DNA from: Pteria penguin
Taxonomy: Eukaryota > Mollusca > Bivalvia > Pterioida > Pteriidae
NCBI GenBank assembly: GCA_035048485.1
Contig: CM068587.1
Coordinates: forward strand, 29,716,534-29,780,533
Length of the DNA stretch: 64,000 nt
Direction: 5' to 3'
Position numbers and translations under genes: made by a program. Under the pieces are notes generated by a model. It saw only the letters and a list, made by a program, of their open reading frames with translations. It was not told the DNA's origin and ran no database searches. Below, piece by piece: positions 38,201 through 53,700 of this stretch. Position 1 is the stretch's first letter, and each line of letters begins with the position of its first letter.

Positions 38201-41200
38201 CTTATAAATCACCGTCTCTGTATGTGATAATCTTAAACAGATTCATACATCTTATAAATCACCCTCTCTGTATGTGATAATCTTTAAAAGTTTCATACAT
38301 CTTATCTTCTCTGAATAAACACCTCAGAAACTGTCTGCAAAGCAGGACTAACACTCCTAACTACAGCATTTAAAGACAAAGAACCATGACTCTGGCAAAA
38401 GTATCATAACAGTGACAAAAGTCGGTCTTAGTTGTTGGTAATAGCTATGTTAACCAAGTTTAAATTTAGTATCTCAAAGGACATGTGAAAAGCTTCTATG
38501 TCTACTGACACACAGCTAACCTGATTTCAGTGTACCCCCATAACTGTTGCGGAGGGTAAAATAAATTAAATTTACCTAAGAGAGAATATTTTTCATTCTC
38601 TATTAAATCATAGCACTTTGAAAAAGCTGGATGTCTCATCTGTAGATATTGTGGTTGCCACACCTCATTCATTGTCCTGAAAGATATAGTAATGAAGTTG
38701 CAGAAAGGCCAAGGTAATCTGAAGGGATTCACTTATTCCAGTAATAGACCCTTTCGGAGTTACTGTAGGACTAACATTTTTGTTGGCAAAATGATAACTG
38801 TTCCCAAAATAGACATCAGAGACAATCAATTTTTTATTATGACGTCAAAATTTTTACGGAAAACATTATCATTTGCCAACCAAATGTAAGTGCAACAGTA
38901 ACAGCAAACATTAAATATACATTTATAACTCTCTATTTGTATCTATCAATTTATCACAAAATACTTGTTCTTATCTCTTTATTTTGTAATACATTGTACA
39001 TATTTTCGGTGTAAATAGTCAAGTCTGAGAACAGAAATCTTTTATCAAATTTATTTCACAAAGAATGAGTTTTATTTAACACATATATTTTAAAGGTGTT
39101 CATATTTCTTCACATTTTTATATTCTAAATTTTTCTTAAGCACTACAAATTATCAGTTAAGTTACCAAATGTAGAATCTATAAATGCAGACACGGGGACC
39201 ATAATAAAAGTACTCCCAGGTATACATGCTATAAATTTGGGAATTATCACTTTCATAATACTTTTAAGATAAGTTAAGGACCTTACTTCATTAAGTACAA
39301 AAGATTTTCCAGTAGCACTTGTATATGACTTGTAGCTGGGTTTCTATAAATATTGCTACCATCAGCTCCCCTGTATAAAACAAAACCTCCTTCATCTGCC
39401 AACTACAGAAATATAAAAATAGTAAAATAAGATAAAATAAGATAAAACTGTAATTTCAGATTATCAAAACAACATAATAATGTACATGTAGCAAAATATA
39501 TGGCAAAAATACCATTCAGAGTGATCTTTAATAAAAGAAGATGAAATTTATGCACTAGGTTTCTGAATGATATATGTACATATAACTAATAAGTTACAAT
39601 GATTATTTCTAAATAATGAACAGTAATTTGCAATATACTTATCATCAAAATGATTTCAACAAATTGAGTAGCAGTCTACCAAAACATTTTTTCTCCCAAG
39701 ATGGGCGACAGTTTGGTTCAGTTGCAGCACAATGGATGTTTCATCTGATAATCCAGACTAGATTCTGGCTATTGGAAAGAACTTTGCTCAAGTGATATAT
39801 CAAAACTTTTCGATGGTAATACATTATTTTCTGCTTCCCTACCTATCTTTAGGTGCTGCCTTTATGAAATGATAATCTACATGTGGCATAAAACAACCAA
39901 ATAAATAAACTCTACTCTTTTAATAAACAATCATTACAGACATGACCCACCTTAGCCTCGTCTGGCCACTTACTCCGTTTCATCACAGCCAGAATAGTAT
40001 TAGTACAGTAGCATACCTGGAACAGGTAATAATTTCAGGATTAATGTCATCGAAGAATGAAGTATAAACCACAGTTTATAAGTAAACTGCGTAATGAAAA
40101 AAGACATACAAGATATGCATATATATGCTCAACCACTGTAATTGCCTGAGATAAAGCTTTCAAGACCTATGTATTTTATTTCTGTATAAATTACATTGAT
40201 CGGTGATGTCATAACACCCCATATTTGACCCACTTTTCAACACAGCTATGTTTGGCAGATTTTTTATTGTTAAGCTTAGAACGTCATAATGAAAGGTTAG
40301 ACATTTCTAACCTTGCGTGACGTCATTAAAGTCGTATTTTGCACTAAAGTGCTTGACACTTGACAAAAGTATGTCATTCTGGATAAATGTTACGTTGTCA
40401 TGCGACACCGGCTGTTTCTTTTAATTTATAGCTTCCTTTCGGAATGATTTAATGATGCAGTTTATAAGAAGGAAATGGAACTTTCCAGTATGATATTTTG
40501 GCGTTAAAAGCGCATATATAAAGAATAAGTGTAATATTTTGTGTTTTCATGCAGGAATAAAGTACAGTGTCTGATGCATTTATGAGATATAATGCGCTAA
40601 CGCATCCCCAAAGCACCACTTTCTATTCTTAGATCCCCAAAACACCATGCTTAAATGAAAACAAACATAAGTAGTAGATTTCGTCTCTGAGGATAACACT
40701 GGTTGTACACATCTTAAAAGTGAAAACAAACGCACACTGATATCATAAGGACATATACAACATAAAATTAATGTAAGATTATGAAATTTGTTCCATTTAG
40801 CTTGTAAATGATCTAAACAAAATGGTTTTCATGGCGAAAAAACAATGCAAAAGACTATAGAAAAAATCTTTTTCAAAACAAACTTCCGTTTCTAGGGAAA
40901 TTTCACAAAATTATATGAATAATTCAGTTTTAGTAAATAAAAGGGAGATTTAAAAGCAGCAATATGAACTCAGGGTATTTATTTAAAATGAGTACATAGA
41001 TCATATTTAACATATTATATCCAGTAAATGCAGAGTGTGATTCTATCAAAAGTAGCAAAGAATTTTTTTTTATCATTTATGAAACTCAGGTTTTAAAGAT
41101 TCTTTCATACATGTATCTAATGATAATCTATTCATGCTAAAATACAGGTACTACACATAGAAAGTATTTTGAGTATACTGCTAATAATGATGGGTGTTAT

Positions 41201-44200
41201 AAGAGCGAGTCACAGATTGTACCATCAGCGTAATACATACATGTGATCTGTTGATACCGCATGTATCTGCCGAGCTTGGTTCGACAGGAGCCTGGTTAAG
41301 CCCTATAAATGACATCCACTTCACAGGATCCCGGAATGCCCTGTAACAAATAATAAACTTATCAGTAGGAAAGAAATGTAAGGGGACTTCTGTTCAACTG
41401 TAAAGACTGTAAAGGAATTTAACGTCAAAAAGGCGTCATTACTACTGATAGTTTGCTTATTTACTACTTTTCATTAAGCAAAGACTATTTCACTTGAATC
41501 CCTATAGCATTGCACAAAGATTTTAACCTATATAAGGGACCCATCCAAAACAGTCAGGAATTTTATATGTTCCTAAGACTAGACCATGACATGAGGCCAT
41601 GGTTAATATATTAATTCCTCATCTGAAAAACTGGACATCAATGATTCAATAATTGATTTTGAACCCAGAACTTTTCCAGTCAAGCGCACTGCTAACTGAG
41701 CTATGCCAGCTGCAGAAATGTAATGTAAAGGAAAAGTTATTGATATTCAGACACTTCATAAAGAGAGATTAGGCTATACTTACTCCATGAATTCATTTGA
41801 GAGACAAAAGTCTTTCACTGGCTTTACTATCTCCTCTAAGAATTCTGACTGCTTGATGAAATTGTTGCTCTGATTACTGGAAGGGATAATAGTCATGCAT
41901 GATCAAACACAAATATTTCACACATAATACTTTCCTTCCTCCAAGGAATTGTTCTTCTATTGATTTAAAACCAATGCATTATAATGCATTACAATTTATT
42001 TCTTCTAACTTCAATATTTTTATTTTGATATGTAAAATACTTTTTACAGCTTAAATGCTTCATTTATCTCATTAAGAGTTAAGTCCAAAATTTGTATATA
42101 ATATGCTCATTATTCACAAGTTTTGAAACAATTTTACAGTACGAGTTTTTCCACGCAAAAAAACCTTTTCAAGACTAAAATAATGTTAAACGAATTCTTT
42201 TGTGTAAATCTGAATAAAACTTATTAGAGTCAAACCTGTCTTTGCGGACACTCATTTTCAGTGGTCACTCCCTTCTAATGGCCAATTTAAATTCCCCCAA
42301 CAACATTTGCTATATAAATCTACCTTATTCAATGGCCACTTGTGCAACACGGTCAGCGGCCACTAAAATTGTAACTGATCGTTTCCTCCTACTGTTTTCA
42401 ACAGCCACTTTGTCGGTCACCTGAATCAATTAGGCCAGGTTATTTTTAAAACAAAGCTAATTTTATCAATCAGCTGTTTCACACCTTCGGTAATTAACGT
42501 GTACAGGTATGTCTGTTGGCCTGTGATTTTTGCCTATAGGTAATTACGAAATTTAATCACAACACACGTACAAATAAATTTGATAGGTGTTCACTGACTT
42601 CAATTGACTTGGTTTGTCCACTTAATGTTGAAACATAGCTTCACCAAATATTAAGCGGAAAATTTAAATGTTATCCTAAAAAATGATAGTGATAGATATG
42701 GATAAGAGAGGGTTATCATTTAGGAAAATTGCTGAAGAGTTTAGTGTTGGTCAAACGCAAATTCAAAATATGTATTATATATAACTCGGAACTACTTAAT
42801 TGCATAATGTCAGCATCAGAAATGTCTCTAAACTCAACCAAGCAAAAATGAATGAAAGACTTCTTTACGTCATCATTTTCATGAACAAAAATAAAAACTA
42901 AATTTTAAGATTTTAATACTGTACATACAAGGTATTACCCATATTGTATTTTGTTTAATAAAGATTTTAGATTGTATGTGTATATCCACATTGGTGATTC
43001 TAAATTTTCAAGTAACTGTACTCAAAGGGCACCTGTCTTAAGCAGCCACTTTTTACTTCTCCCCAAGGTGACCGCTGAACACAGGTTTGACTGTATCTTA
43101 CATCTATAACCCCCATAGTATCAAAATGACTTGGCTAGATTGACTAATATGTTTGTCTCTTGGATCATTCCTTTAAGACCTCCCCATTGACTACTATGTG
43201 TAAACTCTTTTTCCATCTATTGTGATTTATACAAACTCTAAATGACATATCTCATATTATAGTCTTGTTGAGAATACATTTCTCCATCTGACTTGACCAT
43301 GATCTTCATTTGACCTCTATATGACCTCCATACAATTTACTCTGAGTAGTAAACTCAGTGAGAATGCATATCACCATCTGACTCAGTTGGTTTGATCTGT
43401 ACCTCTTTATATAGGACCTCCTAATGAGTATTACATTGTCAGTGAGAATGCATTTCTCCATCTGACTCAGTCAATTTAATCTGGACCTCTTCATTACCTC
43501 ATATAGGACCTTCCTAATGAGTAGTACATCCTCGATGATCTGTCAGTTTCATTTTGACCTCTAGATGATTTTTATATCACCTACCTTATGAGTATTAAAG
43601 CCTCAGTGAGAATGCATTTCTCCATCTGACTCAGTCCTTCAGAGTCATTGCTGATCATTTTTATGTGACTGTAGAGCTGATCAAATACTGGCTGAAAACA
43701 GTAAATAATGTCCCTTAAAGGTAAAATCAAGCACATGATGAAAATGATGTATCACTAGACATGTTAAAGATAAATTATCGTAATTAATTTTCAATTTAAT
43801 TTACATATTGTGTACACATTCATTTTGCCAATCCTTGTTCACACTTTGAAAACAGAGTGAACAAAGGAAATTATCATGATTATATACATCTATAAATCAT
43901 GTTATTTTGTCTTAGTTTTTATATAATCACTGACCTAGTAAAGATTATATAATTCTTTGAAAAACCTAAAGGAAATTCATAATTTTTTTAAAGGAATCAA
44001 ATGCCATTTTCAGGGTCATATAGACAACATTCAACTAGTAAAAAAAATTAATTTACTCTCCATATACATGTAATGCCTTATTTTCTTACAAAGATGAGAT
44101 CTGTGTACTGACGGCACATCTTGACAAGGATGGAGCAAGCATGTTGTCGTACATTCTTAACAGCCTTGCTGCGATTGGATTTAGTTTGACCCTCTACATT

Positions 44201-47200
44201 AAACATTACCGCAGTGAAGATCTAATTAAAAGATTAAAAGAGAAGAAAAAATAGATGTCATAATACCGTTGTTATAAACAGATGAGAGAAGTGTTTAAAA
44301 ATTATATTACTAATGAGTCATTTTCCAAGGAATGCATGATTTACCTGCAAAATGAAAGCCGTGATATAACAGACAGATGAACAAACAGAGAGATTCCTAA
44401 GTGTGGCAATGCTTCTCAGGTGACATAATACACATGTAGTCATATGTAAATATAAATTAATTGAAAAACATTTGAGAAGGTTAACGGATTTTACCAAATC
44501 ACAAAGAAGATTGTGCAATCATGACATAACATCACGAATACTTTTAGCAAAAAACAATTACACATTGCGTACGTGTATTATATATACTCCTAACCTTTTG
44601 TAAAACAGCCATGATGGAGGACTGGGCATTTCCCAGAAAGGGAAAAAGGGATGATAAACTTGACAACAGGGCTGACATGATCAAGGCATCCTATATAAAA
44701 CAAAGTAAAATTAGAAAATGAAAAGAACTTTTCTACATAATGCAAATCTTTCTTGAAACTTTGTTCTGTTCCACTGCAACTAGTTTCATGTTTTTTTCAA
44801 CTATTCCCATAAAGTATTACCAAAACTGTATCTATACTTATTATATGTACTGTCTTACAAAATACTCTTTGTATGTATAAACAATACCCCATCTATCTTT
44901 TCCATTAGCTAATATCCTTCTATTAAAATTACCCTAAACTCTCAAAGCAACTGCTCCACCCTTTCTTTACAAACAATTTCTATTTATCACTGTACAATTC
45001 ATTCTGAGATCCTTTTAGGTGAATACATATTCTAAGTCTTGTGAGTTTAATGACTGATTGGTTTATTATTGTTTTATGTCACTCCACGATTATTTCACAT
45101 ACTTGGTGACGGCATCTGCCTGATGCATCGCATACAAATTTATACCTTTGCAATGGACCTACCCGAAGCAGTGAAAGATCTTCTATGTGCCACGCCTACT
45201 GTGACACAGGATTTCGGTTTTTACTGTCTCATCCGAAAGACAGAACACCAGCACACCCAGGGCTGGAGTCGAACCTGGGACCTATTGATCACGAACCAAG
45301 CACCTTATCCACTGGGCCACACAGGCTTCTAGTGAGTTTAATATATTCTACAGATAATATGAACGACACATATGCAGCCTGCATCTTACCTGAGTCTGAT
45401 AGTTGAGGACCTCCATAAGTAATTTAGCACCAGCATTGTAGTCTGGAATGGTGTTTGTTACCACTAGCTTGGCAGTCACACATTCCAGACAAACCGTCAT
45501 GGCGTCCCACTCCAGAAATGACGGTGAATATAGAGTACAATACTCTTTGTCAAGACCTACAAGTAAAGCATAAAAAAACCTCCATATATACGGTAATATA
45601 AAATATCCACATTTGTATTGAACATCATAAAGTTATAAATATTACATTAATATATCTATACTATAACAAAAATATAAATCTACTAAAAACTTAAAAATTC
45701 TATAGCATAATAAAGACATAGCCTTATCTGTGTATGCTGATTCAGTGAGGCATAATTTGTAATATTATAGGGCATAATAAAGACATAGTCTTGACTGTGT
45801 CTGTTGGTTTAGGGAGATATAATTTGTAATATTCTTTGACATAATGAAGACACGCCTTACCTATGTCTATTGGTTTGGTATTTTTCTAGCATAATGAAGA
45901 CACAACCTTTCCTGGTTTGGTGAGACATAATGTGGGATATTCCATTGCATAATGAAGACATCACCTTACCTGTGTCTATTGGTTTGTTGAGACATAATGT
46001 GAGATATTCCCTTGCATAATAATGAAGACATAACCTTACCTGTGTCTATTACTTTGGAGAAACATACTCTGAGATATTCCCTTGCATAATGAAGACATCA
46101 GCTTACCTGTGTCTATTGGTTTGGTGAGACATACTGTGAGATATTCCCTTGCATAATGAAGACATCAGCTTACCTGTGTCTATTGGTTTGGTGAGACATA
46201 CTGTGAGATATTCCCTTGCATAATGAAGACATCACCTTACCTGTGTCTATTGGTTTGGTGAGACATACTCTGAGATATTCCCTTGCATAATGAAGACATC
46301 AGCTTACCTGTGTTTATTGGTTTGGTGAGACATACTCTGAGATATTCCCTTGCATAATGAAGACATCACCTTACCTGTGTCTATTGGTTTGGTGAGACAT
46401 ACTCTGAGATATTCCCTTGCATAATGAAGACATCACCTTACCTGTGTTTATTGGTTTGGTGAGACATACTCTGAGATATTCCCTTGCATAATGAAGACAT
46501 CAGCTTACCTGTGTTTATTGGTTTGGTGAGACATACTCTGAGATATTCCCTTGCATAATGAAGACATCAGCTTACCTGTGTCTATTGGTTTGGTGAGACA
46601 TACTCTGAGATATTCCCTTGCATAATGAAGACATCACCTTACCTGTGTTTATTGGTTTGGTGAGACATACTGTGAGATATTCCCTTGCATAATGAAGACA
46701 TCAGCTTACCTGTGTTTACTGGTTTGGTGAGACATACTGTGAGATATTCCCTTGCATAATGAAGACATCAGCTTACCTGTGTCTATTGGTTTGGTGAGAC
46801 ATACTCTGAGATATTCCCTTGCATAATGAAGACATCACCTTACCTGTGTTTATTGGTTTGGTGAGACACACTGTGAGATATTCCCTTGCATAATGAAGAC
46901 ATCACCTTACCTGTGTCTATTGGTTTGGTGAGACATACTGTGAGATATTCCCTTGCATAATGAAGACATCACCTTACCTGTGTCTATTGGTTTGGTGAGA
47001 CATACTGTGAGATATTCCCTTGCATAATGAAGACATCAGCTTACCTGTGTCTATTAGTTTGGTGAGACATACTGTGAGATATTCCCTTGCATAATGAAGA
47101 CATCACCTTACCTGTGTCTATTGGTTTGGTGAGACATACTGTGAGATATTCCCTTGCATAATGAAGACATCACCTTACCTGTGTCTATTGGTTTAGTGAG

Positions 47201-47731
47201 ACATAATCTGAGATATTCACTAGCAAAGTTAAAGGAGGCAACTGGCTGTATAACAGTGATTGTTCTCAATGTTTCCGATATATCCGATCTTAGTTCTGCA
47301 ATGTAGAATGAGAAATGTTTTCTGATAGATACCAGTATATGTATTCACAATGACAAGATTTACTTTATGGAACAAACAGAATTCTACAATTCCACATGTA
47401 ATTGGAAATGAAGTAAAAGCATAATGTATGTGGTTTATATCATTTTACATAAAACTGCATTCTCTCTGAAAACAAATATAAAACGTTACAGTGGTGTAGT
47501 CATCATGTAGGCTTGCATGAAGATGGATGCACAATACTTTATCCAGAAAGCATAAACTATAAACACAGCAGACCAATACATATATGGCCCAGATTAAAAA
47601 AGTTTTTCTACTTTTGGTATCTGGCAAGCACGCACACTACAAAATGTCCAGTTTTGCATCTGATTTACATCTATAATCAGTATTAAAGGAAATAAAAGTA
47701 CCATTCATATAGATATAAATATATGTGTGTG

Positions 47732-47778
<47 letters not shown>

Positions 47779-50700
47779 GACACAGAATGCGGATTGTCCA
47801 ATTCTCCGTGTATCAAGGCTGACTATTTTGACATGGACTATTACGTTCACATCGCCACAAATCACCACACCCCACCTCGCAACCGCGATCAACCACCATC
47901 GGTTCAACGCAACATTGCGGTTGATTGTGGCTATACATCATGTATATATTGAAAGTACATTTAAGCATCATAAAATATTGTCTAAATATTGAAGTGTAAC
48001 ACGAGCGGTTTTGCTTGAGGATTATATATAGACCTATAAATATTGCAAGTGTTTTGGAGGGTTATTATTCATTGAATGACTTTTAAAGGTGTCTTGTCGT
48101 TGATCATCCAAACCCGTCAGCCATTTTCTTGTATGCTATGAATGCTACAATATGTTTCAAATCTGATTCATGGGACACTTCTGCGGCATAGACTTTAGTT
48201 TTAGATTTATCTAAATTATCATTACAAAATACAAGTACATGTATTCTCACAATTTCACAAATACAAGAAGCAATCTGATTAAAAGCACTGCTATTTTTTC
48301 TGTATTTACTACGTATATGCTGCAAATACAGAATAAATAGAAATGTGAACTCTTGTCTTTCTACAAACAAAATCATCGAAGGTTAATTTTTCTGTTCGCC
48401 CTTTTGTTATCTTATAATACAGGTACTTGTCTTTAGATCCCTTATTGATTTTCAGGCAAGATGGAATAAAGCTGATAAGAAATATCACCTGAGACAATAG
48501 TTAGTGTAGGGCATTTGAAGTCGGAAGTCTTATGCTACATACGCTGTACTGAAATCATTAATTGTAGGATCCTGTTTTGAATTTTATTAAAACTTACATT
48601 ATTTGCTTAACTAAATGCTGACCACACTCAATGAGTATTTTAGACAAGAGGCCCAAAAGGACCTATATCGCTCACCTGAGTACCTAGATTATCAGTCATA
48701 CAGAAAGGAAGAATTCATTTATTTTTACATTATTGTGACTAAGTCAACACAAATGTTGAAAATATGTCAAATTTTGTTTCAGACCAGAATAAAAACCACT
48801 TTTTTGCACATCCATTCAGGTGACTTTGATATTAAGCATTTACTTTGTCTCTGCAAGATGTAATTCAGGGCAACAAGTAAGTCCTTTTCTTTAGGTGGGG
48901 CCTTTTGTTGACTGATTTCAAGTCAGGGTCATGAACAACAATTGTTTCATATATTGTCCAGATCCAACTTAAAATGGCCTAATTTCATATGTTGAGTGTT
49001 GAGAAACATCTAAAAACTTATTTAGATGTGTAAAGAAATGAAGAAAAAAAATTTGACCACAGCTGGATTTGAACTGCTACTCTCCATATTTTAATAACCA
49101 AGTGGTATATGTACCATTATGAGACCCAGTTTTTAGACATGGTGGCATTATCTGTTGACCAATTTGGATGAAATATACAAAATATATAGAGGACCTATAG
49201 TACTTCATGTATACCATATTTCATTAAAATCTTTCATGTGGTACAACAGCGGAAGTTAAAAATGTGAAGAATTGTTCCTATACACCCTCATTTGGAAGTC
49301 TTAAACAATTCATAGAAAATCCAACAATTGAGATATTGACAAAATTCTTTCAAAGTAACAATCCTTATCATAATTATGATCACAATAGTCCATAAAAAAT
49401 CATCATTATCAATTAACTAGGAAATATGACACTTTTCTGCATCGAAATCATCAAGTCCAAAAAAATGTTGAAAAAAAATTCTAAAAATTTGATTTTGGAA
49501 GGGAACCAAAATGACAATACGTCTTCACTCATCCCTCTAGATCATTTCTATGCATTCTGTTTGTCTCTGTATACAGCCAGTATGAAGAAGAATATTGTCA
49601 AAGGAGGGTATTCTTTTGTGACCTACTTTTGACTATGGTAACGCCACCTGTAAAGAGGTCTAGATGAAAAAACAACAGAGTTTGAAGGGGATAATAAGTG
49701 ATTTATTTCTACCAAATTTTATTAAAATTCTTCCTACAGTTCTGCATAAAAATTTGAAAATTTGAAAAATGGCCAACTGCCCCCACCCCCCTTTTTTTTT
49801 GGAAGTCTTTAAAAATTCATAAAAATACAAAAATTGAGATATTGACAAAATTCTTTCACAATAATATTCCTTACCACAATTATGATCAAAATAGTCATAA
49901 AGAAATCATCAAAATCAATAAATTGAAAAAATGACACTTTTCTGCAATGAAATTACTAAGTCAAGAAACACTTCAAAAAAGCGTAAATTTATATTTCACG
50001 GATTTTAACCCGACGGATGACAGACAGCGCAATATCACTATAGCTTACTTGAACCTTGGCTCAGGTGAGCTGAAAATATTTCACCATGGTTTACGTATAC
50101 ATAATCATAGATACATGTAGTAAGGTCACTGTGGAATGCCCGCAATGCTGCAGCAATTCACTGCAATCGTTGAAGTGATTTTGCGTTAACTATAGGTCAA
50201 TTGAAGAGCAAAGATCACAGTGGTTATTAGCTATGACTTAAAAACATCACAGTGATGATATGACAACTGGACAATAGCCGTTCTCTGTAGTGTACATGTG
50301 TGTGTATGTGTGCATATGTGTATATGTACATGTATGTGAAAGAGAGAGATACAATGTTATGCAAACTTACTAGAACAAAATAAGTTAAAATCTTCATCAC
50401 TGTCGAAGTCCAATCGGGAATAATCACAACTTTTACTGTTATTAAGTGAAGGAAATCCATCCTAACAAAGACAAAATAAGAAATATCCAAAAATGCAACT
50501 GAATCACATTTCAGTTTCATACAAAGGTACTAAGTTTTAAAACATTTCATTTGTAACATATTTATATCTAATATCTCTCATATTCATGTGTTTAATTACT
50601 TTATTTTTACTTTTAAATTTCAATGTTTTTTTATTACACAGTTACCTACCTTGACGATTGTTTTCATGATCACTGGAAACAGCTTTGGAATAAAAGACAG

Positions 50701-53700
50701 TAAAATGGGATCCTTCTGCATGTGTTCATGACGGAAAAACAAGGCCCATAATGCCTGAGTGTAACTGCACAGAATCTGCAATTATATATCCATCCAGAAA
50801 CACTTTTGTTACATGCACTTACAAACATATTTAACCTTTAGTGTACAAAGAATTACTATACCAATGGAATATTAAAACTGTTATCACAAAACACTTTATC
50901 ACTTATTCAAACTAAAATATTTTGCATACAGTAATAAAACTCAATACTTTCATATGATCCTCAAAAAACCCCAAATATCTACCCTATATACCCGCCTACA
51001 AGTCACTCCACCTAAAAGTCCTTTGGTACTTTTAGGACTTGAAATTTTGGAATTTGTCATTGACTCGCCTATAGGTCAGCTCTAAAGTTTCAATGTACAA
51101 AGGCTTGGATTTGCTTATGGCATCTTTTCAATGACTTTCAATAAATGGCTTGGGAACCTTTCCGTTCTAATGATTGTGCAGTATCACTCAGGGAATTTAA
51201 ATGACATATTCAATAGTAGGGCATTTCGAGTGCTTTCAGTTACATAAAGCTTCTTTTCTAAGAATATAGTAGTCGTTAAATGGTAGTTTTTGAAAACAGC
51301 CATTGGTTGCTATGAAAACAGCCATTTACTTTGAATGGCCAAATTCCGGACCCCAGCCTTCAAACTCGTTGTCTCTGCCATCATCATCATCATCATCAAA
51401 CAGCAGTTTGATCTGTAGTTCCGACAAAGGAATGTCATCATAGATGTCGTCGTCCTTGTCCTCAGCACTAGTGGACACTGTCTTATGTTATTTAATCAAA
51501 GGTCAGGGTCATTAAACTTTCTCTGTAAGGTTCTGTTTGCCTTTTGTTATGGCTTGTTAACTTGTCACTTCTACGCAGGAAATCAGTTTGTAAATGTATT
51601 GAACTGGATCAAATAAACAAAGAAGCACTGATATAACAGCTTTATATACAGAAACTGTTGGCCGTGTAATATACGTTTAATTGTCAAAAAATCGTTTTTA
51701 AAAGTACTTAACGACCAAGAAATATCACGTGTACTATCTATGGTGCATGATGCCTGTCCGTTCATCAACGGCAAAGTTTGACTTCAGATCAAGGTCGGAT
51801 TTTTTTCCTCTCGTGTAGTATCGCACCTATAAGTCAATTGTGCATTTTGACTACAATATTTATCCCAAAAATCAGACTTACAGGCAAGTATATACAGTAA
51901 CTATTGTAAAATGCAAATTCTACTGTAATTTTGGGCAATTAAGGTCATTTCTGTAAACAAATAACTCTCAGACTGCCATTAAATGTCACTATGATACATA
52001 CCCTACTTGGATGCTGTGTGAAAGCCAACAAGGCCTCAAGATATGTGGAGAAATTCTGTGGCTGTCCTACATCTGCTACATTACCCTATTTAATGTAAAC
52101 AGAACAAACGTTTTCCAATGCTATAAATAATCACATTCAATGAATGTGTTCAATGCATAACTTTTATTGTATTAAATGCACCATTTTCATTTCTTAATGA
52201 ATTTCCTGTAGATCAGCAGAAACCTATTTCTCAAGTATGTGGTCTCTGTTTCCATATTAGTTCAGTTTTCCTTAACAGCATATAAAGCCATTCTAGCAGT
52301 CTGAACTTTCAAGTTCTAAGTTCGTTATTATGTCAATATTCCCTACCATCTAGAAAACGCTTTACTATAAATATGGCATGTAAGAGCCTAAGTAGAGAGA
52401 TGAGATCTTACACTTACCCATAATGCAGCTAACTGCTTACCAAGTTCCACTAATACCAGACACAACTTCTTAAGGAAAAGATAATAATATTCGTCATTGA
52501 CAGATCCAGCATCGGCAGTTCTATACAAATAGACATTTGAGATAGATCAGTTCTATAACACAAAATAAACATTAAAAAAAAGACTAAATTTACATTGGTC
52601 ACTAATGCAAACTGTTATTCTAATAGCTAAGTAATGAAAAACAAAATAAACATTAAAAAAAAAGACTAAATTTACATTGGTCACTAATGCAAACTGTTAT
52701 TCTAATAGCTAAGTAATGAAAAAGTGATGCCTACCTTAATGTTTCCAGAATCAGATTCATAGCATCAGCACTAAACAGGATCAATAACGGTTTTCTCTCC
52801 TCTATCTTTCCCTGCAAACACTCATACTTAAGTCATTATGCTTTCCTTCAATAAAAATACAATATAGGTATGAATTGTTTACGAGTACTTAATTATTATT
52901 AGTTTTTTTCTGATAATGGGAATAAATCTTTACTCCGCTAAAAACAAATAAAAGGAGTGAAAATGAATATAACATTTTTTACTTGGGTGTTTCTGAGATC
53001 CACCATCATTTTAACACACAATTCAGGCTGGTCTAGCATCATAGGGCTGGATATGTAATATGATACCCTCATTCTGGGTATCGGCAATGGTTTTCGGAGT
53101 TTATCATCTGCTGCCTTCGTATCTGTCTTTCTGATAAGAAAGTATAAACTGAGACCCCCACGTGTAACAATCTCTTACTTTTACATGTGGATCAGTTGCA
53201 TCGGTAGAATTTATAGCGCCATGAACCAAGCATGTGGCACCACCAAGTACCATAATACTTGTGTGGTATAACCAATAAACACACAACATAAGATACAATA
53301 TCTCACCTTTCTACTAACGATAATCAGTAGACACTCAGCGGCATACAGCTGCAGACTACTGTTGCTTAGCAACAAGCAGGTCATCTGGAGCAGGATGGCA
53401 TTTTTCGCTAGAATATGATGCATGTGTACCCAATCCAGATATCCAGCCAGAGTACATAGGGTAGCTTCACTCACCATGTTATGTGCTTGTATTTGTTTGG
53501 GGTCTACAATTGCTCCAGATTTTTTCTGAAAATTAGTAATTATTTCAGATGATATTTCAATTATCATACCATTTCTGAACACATGTTTCCTTCATTGAAG
53601 CCTCTTGTATAAAGAGCACAAGGTGTACTATGATGCATCAGAATTTCAATAAAGGTAGACTTTATAGTCCTTTTCACTTAAATTTATAAAACAAACATTC

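Noticed and set aside
45290..45331. A tRNA gene at the SINE head
   Set aside because: Box A and box B are present, but there is no complete cloverleaf; it is the promoter part of a SINE with target-site duplication.
45069..45406. Two plus-strand frames with SHPKDRTP-like text; similar ones at 18898-19164, 17454-17885 and 34290-34568
   Set aside because: They read through SINE copies, whose sequence is shared; not genes.
45700..47173. Array of duplicated whole exons, as in mutually exclusive splicing
   Set aside because: Units contain only the 3' part of exon 12 and its donor, no proper acceptor, and the 67-base period shifts frame.
47683..47992. Frames with (YI)n runs on both strands
   Set aside because: Translations of the TA microsatellite.
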